From NCBI GenBank assembly GCA_013365325.1, contig JABVXV010000099.1:124001-188000 (forward strand): DNA of 64,000 nucleotides, written 5' to 3'. This document shows positions 24,371-38,981 of this stretch, in pieces. Below the pieces are notes generated by a model. That model had not been told where the DNA came from. It saw only the letters and a list, made by a program, of their open reading frames with translations, and made no database searches. Position 1 is the first letter of the stretch. Every line of letters starts with the position of its first letter. The DNA comes from Dipetalonema caudispina. Its lineage: Eukaryota > Nematoda > Chromadorea > Rhabditida > Onchocercidae. Position numbers and translations under genes: made by a program.

Positions 24371-27300
24371 CATTCTAGACTAGCTCCCTGTAGTGTTGAG
24401 TAATAGTGGTAACAGTGGTATGAACAATATCAATGCACAGTTATCAGTTATGACCTCTTCCTGTTGAAAGAGTGGTAATACAGTCCAATTATTTTATATT
24501 TCATGACGTTCTTCACGAAGATTTTGATTAGACGATTGATGTCAGTTCTCCCTTCTATCAGGACTAGTTTCAACGGAAGAATCATTTTACTGACATAAAA
24601 TGTGTGATCCATATGTCATACTTAATTGAGCTTGATAAAGAGTTCACGCCCTCTTTTAAATATGAATATAAGCCAACCGTTCCTTACACATCTCAATTTG
24701 TGCTACTTAGTTGCCTTATGAACTTTCCATCTCCCTGTACATCATGCTACCTTGTATTGATAGCGAAACTCCTGGCTAGCATTACAGTGCAAACATTGCA
24801 ATTCATGCACCTGCACTCCAGTCCTGTACAGATTCTCAGATTGAGTCAAAATTATTTTTATTACGTGGCAATTATAATAGATTGAAACCATCTGTATATG
24901 TGTAATATTGTAAATGGAACAGGTAATAGATGGATTAGATTATTATAAAGTTGTTGTTCTGATATATCTGATCTGTTATGCTAAAGCAGCTCAATTGTGT
25001 GTTGGATATATATTTTTAGTTCGTAGAAATCCTCTACTCATAGGAGAAAGCCATGTATTAGCAGTTTTTTCCAGAAATTTCCAAACTATACTCCAACTGT
25101 AGTTGTGGTCATTACAGGAAGGAAGCAAACTTCAGAAGTCAGAAACTGATTGTCATACCTGTTATTAAACTAGCTAATATAGTATCACCGTTTCGCTGTA
25201 AAGCTCGAATTTCCTCAGATCACTTGTTTATTAACCCTCTAGGAAGTAATTTCAACGTGTGATTTATTGGTACGTTTATTCTTTTCTCTCTGCTAGTCTA
25301 CTGACAAATATAGCTATTAATGATATGACTAGTAAAGTGAGAACTCATTTCAAAATGGAACCAGTTCAAGTTAAAATGGATATCAGTTCTGTTAAGGCCT
25401 AGCAATTTTCTAGGTGCTGCTTTCAGAACCATATTAAAGTGATGTCTTTGTGTTCTGATGCTGTTACTTCCGAACAATCCTTTTAAAAAGAATTATGCAA
25501 GAGATCAGTGGTTTAAAAGAAGTAACTGAGATATGGGAGTGTGATTCAACTCGAAAAAAGCATGCAAAATGAGTCATTTTACCCCTTAAATTTTATCTCT
25601 TTCCCAATTAATTGTTATTTGTCTTCAACTACCATTCCTATCACTATTGTTTATTTTTCATCTAATTGGGTTTTGGTAGTTTACAACGAAGTTCCAGTTA
25701 CAAATCCCATGGATATTTCACCAGACAGGTGAAAAATATGGGTCCTTTTTTTTCCAAACAAAAATTGCGAAACAACATCACCCTCTTTGCCCATCTTTAC
25801 CAATTATATATCAGATCTATTTACCTACTTCTATATTAAAATATTCAAATTAATTTGGTCAATATGGGATAATTAGCTACATATTGGATATGGTAAGTTC
25901 ACTTCCATTTTGACGCAGTAAGTTTTAAGTAAATGAATCCACGGTAACCTTTCTATAAATTCTGAAAGATCCCCGCTTCATTTCTTAAAAAATTTTTCGT
26001 TTCTTTCTCTTGTTGGGTACTTATTGATGGTAGAACAAGTAGAAAGTAGTTTCAGCCGTATGGTTACATATGTTGTGATGCATATCTTCAATCGATGTTC
26101 CAAGTGACCCATTTTGTTAACATTCATTATCTATTCTTTCGACATTAATTTATTAACACAACTCGCAATTTATTGTTTGCAGGTCTGTTTTAGTATTTAG
26201 TATATTATTTTTGCTTGACGATTCAGATACTCGTAATAAACACAAGATAATTGGTTAAACATAATTCTGTGCGACAGTGTCTGACTATGCTTGACTACAT
26301 TTGATGCCAAAGTAAATTAGGTAATATCTCAACTAAAAATACGAGTGGTTAGAATGACCGACTAACTAACGGATCTTTTTTACACTAGAAATTGGTGAAT
26401 TGAAGAAAGAAATTAACAACAGTTATATATATATATATATATACCTCCTGTATTTTTACAATTTTGTTCTTTTGAACAACAGGCTCACAGCAACTTGTGT
26501 TTCTGCTACCTGTTATACATCTCAATTCTTTATTTTCCATATGTATGTAGATGCCTATTGTAGCATGTATATGTGTCGATGGCTCTTATTTATTTGGCAA
26601 ATTTTAAAGGAGTTCATAATATATGCGATTGATATTTGAAATTATTTCCAGTCATATGCTTTTGGAGCTTCGAAGAACAAACAGCAGCATTTCTCTATTG
26701 ATTATCCTAAAGTATTCAAATGGTTAATTTCAAAAATGTAATGAAGAAACTAAATTCTGCTTAAAGATTAATGTTGGACTTGTAAATTCATATAAAAATC
26801 TGCCATCAAATAAGGAATTTCGACATATTGATCTAATGCAAAAATGCTTGGAGTAGCAACATTTCCATCCCTTTATGACTATAGTGATTGTGGAGTGGAT
26901 GAGCAGTTATCGGGGATAGATTTAAGTCTTTTAAAAACAAAGCGATCAAAATTCATTCAGTATTAAATATTGACAGGTAACATAAAAGAGATGGATTAGA
27001 GCCTTTACAAAAAGCAATCATCAGATTTAATAAAATCAATCCATGGATTTAGAAGATTGAGTGTTCAGGTAATACACTGCTAGGGAAATCATGATTACGA
27101 TTCATAATCCTTTGTTTGTGATGGAATTGGCAAAGAAGTACGAATGGTCAGTTGAGTTGCTAGATGCTGTGATGCACTTAACAATACAATAATTGATTGT
27201 CATGTCATTCATCCATCACTTTTGGTCAGATATTAACTATTTCACATCAAACTCCATTTACATTTCCGCTTTCAATGGTCCTCAGATAACCCAACCAAAA

Positions 27301-28176
27301 GATGTCATTATTACATTAAATGCATGCCAATGGTTTGCTTTACTCAATGAATCATTCCTCATAGTATCACTATATTCTTCAACCGTCGAGCCACATCACA
27401 CCTGCTTTCATTGTCGCTTGTCTAAAAGATGGGCGCTTTATTTATCATTGACATGTGATCACACTTTTTTCATACTTCGATATTATTCTCCCAAATTCGT
27501 TTTCGTTTAAATTAATTGATAAGTCATCCAATCAACTTACAAATCTTTGCTCCGAAAAAAAAAAAAAAGAAAAAACAGACATGTTTTCTTACATCAGTTC
27601 AACCACAAGATGATATATTTGATTATGAGGATAATGGTAGCACTCGTTACTATGATATATTTGGTACAGATACATGTAAAGTTTGGTGGTATAATATATG
27701 ATATTTTTAAAAATTGGAACTAAACGGTTAATTAAGTAAGCCATAGATCGGTCTACTATTTTATGCTGAAGGCATTTTGGAACTTTTGGATACAACTTTA
27801 ATAATCTGGGATTTGGGTCATTAAAAGCTCCATCCTATAATCGATTAGTGGATGTTGGCACAAGTGATTGAAGAGAATTTTTACAAAATTGACATGCTTG
27901 TATATCTCTTTGTTTAACTACCCCGGAGAAAAGTGAAATTGAATATGAATTTTTTTTAATCAGTTTAAAAAATATTATAAACATATTTCACTTCCATATG
28001 CCTTAAACTATAGCCGGAAAAGAAAGTCCATTGGTGTTAGTTATTTCGAAAATGAAATAAAAGCAGGGGTGTTTTACGATTCGTGTTGTTTTGTTTTTGT
28101 TTGTTAAATAATATTTAATTTTGCATCTGTGTTTTAGTGGAATGCTAGATGAATAAATAATCCGAAATTGGCAGCG
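24371..28176. other. intergenic AT-rich DNA without recognised genes
   Basis: I see no splice-linked coding exons or known domains on either strand. It contains a (TA)n run at 26424-26442 and an A-rich tract near 27556-27576. Part of it may be further decayed flanking sequence of the retroelement. Promoter elements for the HHAT-like gene should be near its right end, but none can be named. Confidence 0.5.
26424..26442. repeat. (TA)n microsatellite
   Basis: Simple TA dinucleotide run in intergenic sequence. Confidence 0.85.
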
Positions 28177-31100
28177 ATGTCAGATAGGAAAAGTATGATA
28201 GCGCGCTTACCGACGATCGAAATTACGCTTTGTTTCTTGGTTTGGATAGTACATTCCTTTGCGGCATTTTGCATCACATGGAATGTTTCTTGCAATTTTC
28301 GCAGCAAATTAGTACTGAAAGCTAGCGAGTACGATTTTAAAGTGTAAAATTCAAATTCTACTCCTTTAACCAGAAAAATTCACATCAGCGAAATTGACCA
28401 CTTCGCTGAAGAATGGAAAGCGAAATACTAGGGATTGTTTCACTATATTTCGATACAGATCCCAATTCATTGCGAAGTTTTTTCTCTCACCTGTGGGTTC
28501 GGTACAATTATCACTGAATAAAGAAGCTTGTATGAGGAAATCAACATTATTCATATCAAACGTTTTAAATGCTTAGAATTCAAATAATATAGATAACATT
28601 ATTCGTTTGAATAACGTATAATTTCAGATATATAAATGGTTATCAAAAAGATCGTGCCGATTTTGAATGGGATTATTACAGCAAATCGTTAAGTCGAATA
28701 TTGATCATTAATATTTTACATATGGGTAATTCAACTTATTTCATACAACATACTTCTAATCCTTTTTTTTTTCCTTTGTTTATGTACCAATGAATAGAAG
28801 TTGTCAAATTTGCACTAATCTGACGTTTATTTGTAGTGCTGTTCAAAATTTGTCCAGTCCTTCTACCCAAACAGTTATCGCAATGTTTACTGCTGGTATT
28901 TTGGATTGCTGCAGAGATTTTCTTCACAAGGTTAGGATGAAAGCTAAAAATGTCCCTTTTTTTCTAGATTTCGAGTTTTAAATTATAAATTCATTTTCCA
29001 AATTCAAATTGCGGTTCATTACCTAAGCGCTAGAAGACACAAAGCACAGTGCCAGGTGCTTGAATTCTTGTTCATTAAATACAGGAAAAAAAAGAATTTC
29101 AGTATCACTTGCGTCACAACTGTATTCATGCTGGCTATCGTGATGGGTATTCTAATAAAGTATTGGCGCAACGAACTAGTTTCTTGGTTTATCCTCATAT
29201 TGTTCATACTCAAAATCCGTTCAATCGTACATTTCAGTGAAACTGAAGATGTTTTTTACAGAGAGTTCAATTATTATCTTTATAGCGTCATAAAGGTTGG
29301 CGCTTTTGCTTATTTCTTATTCAAACTATTGTCTTAATCTACCTCAAACTCTTAAAAACTACATGTATTTTTCTGAAATTTAAGATCCATTTTTTCGTTA
29401 AATGACCTGTTCATTTTACAGATTCTTAATTTTTGTATTTATTTATCACGAACGAAGGATATAAGCATCAGTCCATTCTTGTTTTTTCGTTATATCCAAT
29501 ACATATTTTATCCGCCATACTCAATTATTCTAATTGTTCTATTCAATGATTTTGATGCAGAAATGACAGAGATTGAGAACGGTTCCTCGAAATGCATAAA
29601 TTACAGGTTGTTGATTTTTGCTATAAATCCATTCCTTCTCGGCAGTCAAGCAAAAGAGCTATACTGAAGAAAGATTTTTGGACCCGGAAAAAAAGTAGGG
29701 CCTAGCTAATTTGAGAAAATCGTAAATTCCAGCTAATGATTAACTTATGTTGAAAAATTAACTAACATTCACATTTCAACAGCGTTGGGAATGTTTTTGA
29801 AGGATTACGGTAGACTTTTGAACAAGTGGAATGTAGTGGAGACTGAAAAACAATAACTTCAATCACAAAAACTCTTTTTTTGAAAACCATATTTGATTGA
29901 ATTATAATAGGATGTAGGAATCGATGTCTAGAAAAACCCGGCAGTGGTGCTCGAGTGTTAATCTGCTTAAAACATTGGTATTGAAAGAAAACTCAATATA
30001 GTTTCTAAATATTTGGATGATTGTCCACCTTTTATTCATCCTCCAATGTTGAATTAGTAATGGCTTGTACCAACCTTCACAGTTTTTACCATAATTTTCG
30101 AATAAAAAAAGAAAGAAGTACTAAAAGATTTTTTGATAGAAGCATGCAAAAAAATTGCAAAAGCTACACTGCATTTTAAGATAATACGTATAGCATACTG
30201 AAAAGTCATTAATTGATGAAATTACTAAATTTTTTTAACCTGAATGAGCATTACATCTCACTTAGATGATCTGGCAGTATTTTTTTCATTATTCGCTAAC
30301 ATTTTATTCATTATTATAAGGAAAAAATAACTTTTTAAATATGCAATTTTCATGCATAATCAAAGGGACGTCAGGATTTCGGAAGTATAAATGTCTTAAC
30401 AGAGGTTATTTTAATAAAAGATATTTTAATATCTAATATGAAGGATGGCTTCATCCTCTCATTTTTGATAGGCAAGATCTGTAGATTTTGGAATGAGATT
30501 TAGTCACTTTTCAAGCTTTTGTATATTTCATGTACCGAATGAGCAGGTCATATTTTTTTCGAACTATTTATGCATGTTTTTCACGATCTCATTCTTCCCT
30601 TGAAAATTGATTTCAGAGAGTGACACACAGTTTAATATTTGCGTTCTTTTTTAGAGTTTTACTGCTACGTTTGGTACGAATTATAATCTGGTTCATAGCA
30701 TTCGAGATGATATTACATTTAATCCATGTTCATGCACTTCTTGCGGTCACTCCAGTTTTATTCAATACTCTTAATGAGTATGAGTGTTAGTTTTGCATTT
30801 GTTAGCTAACAATAAGAGATTTATTTTTTATTTACCAAACTTGACTGGATTGTAGTGAATGAACGACGAAGTATGAGCATGACAGGCGCAAACGTATATA
30901 CAAATCACTTATCGAAAATGATACTATTTTTAATTATCACTACCATTAATTATTGCTATTATGATCATATCTCATTATACTATTACATTTAATTGTCACC
31001 ACTGTAATTACTGCCACCATGATTATTTCGTCATGATCATTATCATTATATTGCAGTAGCGAGTATAGCATATGTAAGTGGCAAATTGTTTTATATGAAA

Positions 31101-32469
31101 TATTTGTTGATCTTCGGAATTCCGTCTTGGTTCGCTTCGGCTGATGGTATGAAACCTCCAGCAGGACCTATTTGCATATCCCGCATTAGCAAATACTCAC
31201 AGATGTGGCGCAGTTTCGATAGAGGCCTTTACGTATTCCTCAAAAAACAAGTTTGTTTTGATCTAATTTCAGCATTTCATAGCCGTTGGAGGGAAAATTC
31301 ATATCCAGCTTTAAGTACAGCGCTCTTGTTCTTGACGGAAACAATTTTCCCACTTTTTTGGAATGAATTTTGCTGTTCTAGGTATATATACCGATGTTAG
31401 GTGATCCAAGCAACAAATACTTTATACTACGTCGTTTCGCAGCACTGACGACTGTATTTCTCTTTGTGCTTGCATGGCATGGAACTTCTTCAAATTATTT
31501 TTACTGGGTTCTACTTAATACTCTCGAAATATGGATGGAGTGGTTTGGAGTAGCAGTATGCAAAACTGCTTTCTATAGCAAGATCCAGAACTTTCTGGGG
31601 CCTAGAGGAGAACGACGGCTTATCGCAATTTCAATGATAACTACTGTTGTGCCCGGTAAAATTTTTGTTCCATGCTCAGTGGTGGCTCACTATCTTAATT
31701 GTTTTTAATGAAAATAGACCCAAATACTATTCAGGGATCTAGAACTGGAGAACAACTTGAAACGAATTTATGAACACATTAACAATTCGAATAAAAACTG
31801 CTATTAAGCAATATTCTTTACATAATGATATCTGTACGTAAAATTAGAATAGGATTTACAATTGAAAAGAGGAACAGACGTGGAGAACTTGGTAGGCATA
31901 GATTTGAAGCAGCGCAAGTCGGAAATTAAATCAATTCGTTACCGAGCCAAACTGGTGGTCTTTAATGTGAAAACAGTTGCAGGAATTGCACAACTGCAAA
32001 ATTTAATTCCAGGAATCTTTGGCGTATTTTTTTTTCTCACTCGAAAAGAAATCGGAAATATTATTTTCAAACGCTTGTATATCAATTTAGTTGGTTCAAT
32101 GATGCAATTGGTTACAAATTTACCCTACAGGTAGCGTTCAGTGCTTTACCGGATAGACGAAAGCAGGTTCCCAACAGAACTAAATATTATTCTAGCAAGA
32201 GATTGCTGGACATCACCCAAAGTTCTAATTTTTCTTGACCAACAGCAGAGGATGGAACACATTTGCAGCTAAACAAACAAAAGAACACTTAAATACACAA
32301 TAATCTGAAATACATTTTAGAAACTGATTTCAGGCCATTTTATTACTATGCGGTATCTGCACATTTCATAGCACTTGGATATTGCTTTAATCATGTATGC
32401 CTTGAGCTCGAAAAATACTATTCTGTCAAACAGATTTCGAGAGATGAAGTTAAACAAAAAGTACTGTAA
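28177..32469 (+). CDS. hedgehog-acyltransferase-like membrane-bound O-acyltransferase (MBOAT)
   Basis: Orthologue of HHAT/Rasp, a multipass ER/Golgi enzyme that attaches palmitate to the N-terminal Cys of Hedgehog-type ligands. Ten exons join in perfect phase: 28177-28328, 28628-28725, 28837-28930, 29103-29295, 29422-29606, 30655-30785, 31057-31250, 31382-31655, 32013-32130 and 32334-32469, giving 524 aa (human 493). Family landmarks are KDRADFEWDYY near the N-terminus, YMKYLLIFGIPSW, GMKPPAGP, the catalytic-site Asp in MWRSFDRGLY (residue 339 of the model) and the invariant MBOAT His in AWHGTSSN (residue 382). Many hydrophobic segments run throughout. The last exon encodes ALGYCFNHVCLELEKYY, matching the final transmembrane helix of HHAT. 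Nematodes lack a canonical Hedgehog but have Hedgehog-related proteins, so the substrate here is unknown. Confidence 0.93.
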
Positions 32470-34011
32470 ACCAGCAGATATCCGGTGGTGAATATGTATC
32501 AACTACGAATATAAATCCTTGCAAACAAAATGAGGGGAGCATCTGAAAAACTTTGCAGTATCACGACAGTTACCAATGAATCAAACACAGAACCATAACA
32601 CAATTTTTTGTTGATATTTGTTGTAAAGATAAATATCTAAAGGGAATGGGATAAAAAAATTATTTCCGAAGATAGACTTAATGCATAGAAGCAGCAGCGC
32701 TGTGTCGAGGATACAATGATCAGTGCGGTTATTTTACCAGATCCGTTGGACATGGGTGGGATGAGTCAAACTTCCGCGCCATACTTGTATAAGTTGACAA
32801 TTCCAATCAGCAGTATAAGGATTAGTTAATACGATATCAGAGAGGAGAGAGAACCAAAGATCCAGCTAGATAGCAGAAAATCTGATTACATTAGTGGATA
32901 AATAAGTGAAAACTATTTCGAAACAATATTCACTGGAATAACTTTGATGTCTTCTTGGGAATTCTGAAACCAGAGAAAAAGATACCAGCAGTATATGAGA
33001 TGACAAAAACAGAACCTATCAGTACCAAATCAAAATGACAAGGCAGCACTCGAAAATACTACTTCTTGAGTAAAATCTATCAGAGCTATGTTTAGTCATT
33101 CAATGCAATGTCTTCCGACATTGTGAAGCTATAAGTGGGATACAAACGAACACTGAGTTTTCAGAGACGGTGTTGTTTGATCCATCTCACTTGATTCAGC
33201 TCTAATCAAACGGACAACGACTCAGTATACCATACCGTTTCTGTCGGCTAACACTGCCACTCATGGTATAATCTTTATCTCTGATAATTGTTTAACTTCC
33301 CATCGATTTCTACTGAGTCAAATATGGTATTTGACTTGAGTTATTCCATGATTCTATTCTTTGCAAAATCTGATCTCAACACTTCTTCATCGTGCAGAAA
33401 TAGCATCAGTTGGGCAATGGTGCAAAATATGTTTTATAAATTTCAAGCTAATCAGAGAGAGGTAATGTCACGGTCGGGTAAATCCGCTTTAACGAGTACC
33501 CTATGAATATGTGTCGTATTCAACAATAAATATTTCCCTACGATGAAGTCATAAATTCATGAATCTCAACACTTCACTGCATAACAACATTATCCATCAC
33601 ATCATACCATACCATACCATCACAATCACACTTTATACCTTCTTGAATATACAGCTGCAGCAGCCTTCTCGTCCTTTCGCACTGAGAATTTTGCAGTTTT
33701 TTGCAGGCACGATATGAAATAGGTGAGTGGAAGTGCGTGCATTGTGAGAACATTTGAGGATATTGTGTATCATTGGGGATGGATGGATGGTGGGTGGTAG
33801 TGGTGTGGTTGTCATGTTGTGATAGTTATTCTGTCCTGTTTTGGGTGGATAACTTAATGATTTAGGTATTCTTCGGATAATATAGATGAATGTTACATTT
33901 CAGGACGGATATTCAGGGGATAGAGTTACGCTCGTGTTGACGAGTGTCAAGATAGCTAACGTTTTATTGTTCTCCTCTGATCTGTTGTTCATATAGTTTC
34001 TCCGCTTCACA
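32470..34011. promoter_or_regulatory. intergenic region upstream of SEC61 alpha with short tandem repeats
   Basis: No coding exons recognised. It includes CATAC/CATAC-like tandem units at about 33603-33622 and a GGAT/GGTG-rich run at about 33776-33805. The SEC61 promoter should lie in the right part. The ATG at 34012 follows CTTCACA without a nearby acceptor. Confidence 0.4.
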
Positions 34012-37504
<3,493 letters not shown>

Positions 37505-37579
37505 TATTTTACTGTTAGTTGTGGAAGATTAAATTTTGTCTTCTCAATTTGTTTGTTTTATTAAGGAAGAGATGTATCA

Positions 37580-37660
37580 AAAATAAAATGAAACATCAAG
37601 GAAGTCTGTTTTAGTATCTGCTTTGATATTTGCATGTGATGGAAAAACTCTCCATGTGAG
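37580..37660. repeat. 81-bp exact duplicate, copy 1 (SEC61 3' flank)
   Basis: This 81-bp segment is identical to 38535-38615, 955 bp away in the same orientation. It begins with the likely SEC61 poly(A) signal AATAAA and ends CTCCATGTGAG. Flanking bases differ at once on both sides. Confidence 0.97.
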
Positions 37661-37875
37661 AACCATCACTGTTGCAGTTTTATATTCAGTAATTTTTCCA
37701 TTTTTGCTAGCTTTGCTCATGATGTAAACATTATTCCAAAGAGCAGAGCTGGTTGACTCTGTTAAATAGTACATGTGGTTCTTATTTTATCCTTATATTT
37801 CCCATATAATTAATCTTCGTACCGGACTTATATGCATTGTAGAAATAGTCATCATTGCACCACAATATTTTTCAG

Positions 37876-38340
37876 ATGCTGCTTATGATGCTATGAAAAT
37901 GTTAGAATTAATTTATTTGCGATTACTTTCTAAAGGGAAGAAGTGAGTCCTGAAGTAGTTTTTTGCGTTTACATAGATAGCTTTTTAAAAATATGGTTTT
38001 ATCAGCACGAAATTTGTAAACCAGTTCGAAAAAGTTTTTGTTTTTGAAAAAGATAATTCTGTGTGCAGTATTTTGTTATCTTCTTATGAGTGTATCATTG
38101 TAGCAATTCCACTGACGGTGGTTGAGCAATTGTATTGCAATTAGATTTCATACTGAAAGATTTGTATTGAAAGACGGAACTTTGCCGGTGAGAAATTGGT
38201 TGACAGTACCTGATTTATCTAACATTTTGGGTTGAGTAAGTGATGAATTTGAAGTTATCTTTGATAATTATATGCAGAACTATCGTTCAGAAGTGTTGGC
38301 AATTTTTCCATTAGAGATCTTGACATGCTCTTGGCTTTAA
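37876..38340 (+). CDS. tentative short exon cluster of unknown function
   Basis: Three putative exons are 37876-37941 (strong TTTTTCAG acceptor and GTGAGT donor; AAYDAMKMLELIYLRLLSKG), 38145-38187 (FHTERFVLKDGTLP; GTGAGA donor) and 38279-38340 (NYRSEVLAIFPLEIL, then stop). Phases join correctly. No first exon was found; it would have to end in phase 1 somewhere in 37505-37860. I do not recognise the sequence. A small gene close downstream of SEC61, possibly co-transcribed with it, and a decayed pseudogene are both possible. Confidence 0.35.
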
Positions 38341-38534
38341 GCATTTTTTCAATAAACTGATTGGTAAGGTTATTGTCATCATGAGATTTTAGAAATCGTT
38401 CTTGTGCTTACTGATAAGCTCGTCAGGTGTCCAACATGTAACAGCGTTTTTTTTTTTTTTTTATTTTTCGGGAATCTTCCAAGAAGAATGTGATTGAGAG
38501 TAATTGAAGCCTTTTTTAATCTGGCTTCAGTATG

Positions 38535-38615
38535 AAAATAAAATGAAACATCAAGGAAGTCTGTTTTAGTATCTGCTTTGATATTTGCATGTGATGGAAA
38601 AACTCTCCATGTGAG
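38535..38615. repeat. 81-bp exact duplicate, copy 2
   Basis: Perfect second copy of 37580-37660. Here the end of the unit reads CCATGTGAGTTCC, and the open frame through it continues into a longer coding-like stretch to 38733. Confidence 0.97.
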
Positions 38616-38981
38616 TTCCATTCTCCACTCTATTCGTCGAGAAAAATTGAATGGAACTGATCGTTTTCACTTTTGGTTTGCTGTTCGTGCTGAAACAGTA
38701 CGTTCAGTCTGGTTGGTCTTTTTAGAAGGAACGGTGAGGTTATCAGTATACAATTGAGTATGATGAATTGATAAATTGTCTGCTATTTAATTCAAGCAGA
38801 GTATCGAACACTGATTCTCACTTCTAAAGAAGAAATTAAAGGAGAAAATAATTTGCATTTAAGGCGGTAGATTCACCTACAGGAAGTTGCAGTACTTGGG
38901 CATACCTGGTATGCCGGAAATGATGAGGCCTGTCAGTTATGTGAGACAAGAACTTGTATCACGGAGATTTTGGCCTTATAA
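38570..38981 (+). CDS. tentative two-exon coding fragment of unknown function
   Basis: Exon 38570-38733 follows a TGTTTTAG acceptor and ends at a GTGAGG donor (ALIFACDGKTLHVSSILHSI, then RREKLNGTDRFHFWFAVRAE). Exon 38883-38981 follows CCTACAG and ends in a stop (EVAVLGHTWYAGNDEACQLC). The frames agree across the junction. No upstream exon with the matching phase was found. The second exon is also open in another frame (KLQYLGIPGMPEMMRP and on to a stop), so the frame is uncertain. It could belong to the same gene as the cluster at 37876 or be a pseudogene. Confidence 0.3.

Noticed and set aside
26880..27510. Possible coding region in the gene desert
   Set aside because: Open frames are short, composition is AT-driven, and no splice-linked neighbours or motifs could be found.
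28366..28576. Open frames on both strands inside the first HHAT intron
   Set aside because: Exon 28177-28328 joins exon 28628 in phase without them and neither frame resembles HHAT. I cannot fully exclude a small alternative exon.
32317..32502. Minus-strand open frame near the HHAT 3' end
   Set aside because: It is antisense to the last HHAT exon (32334-32469), which matches the family C-terminus and joins in phase.
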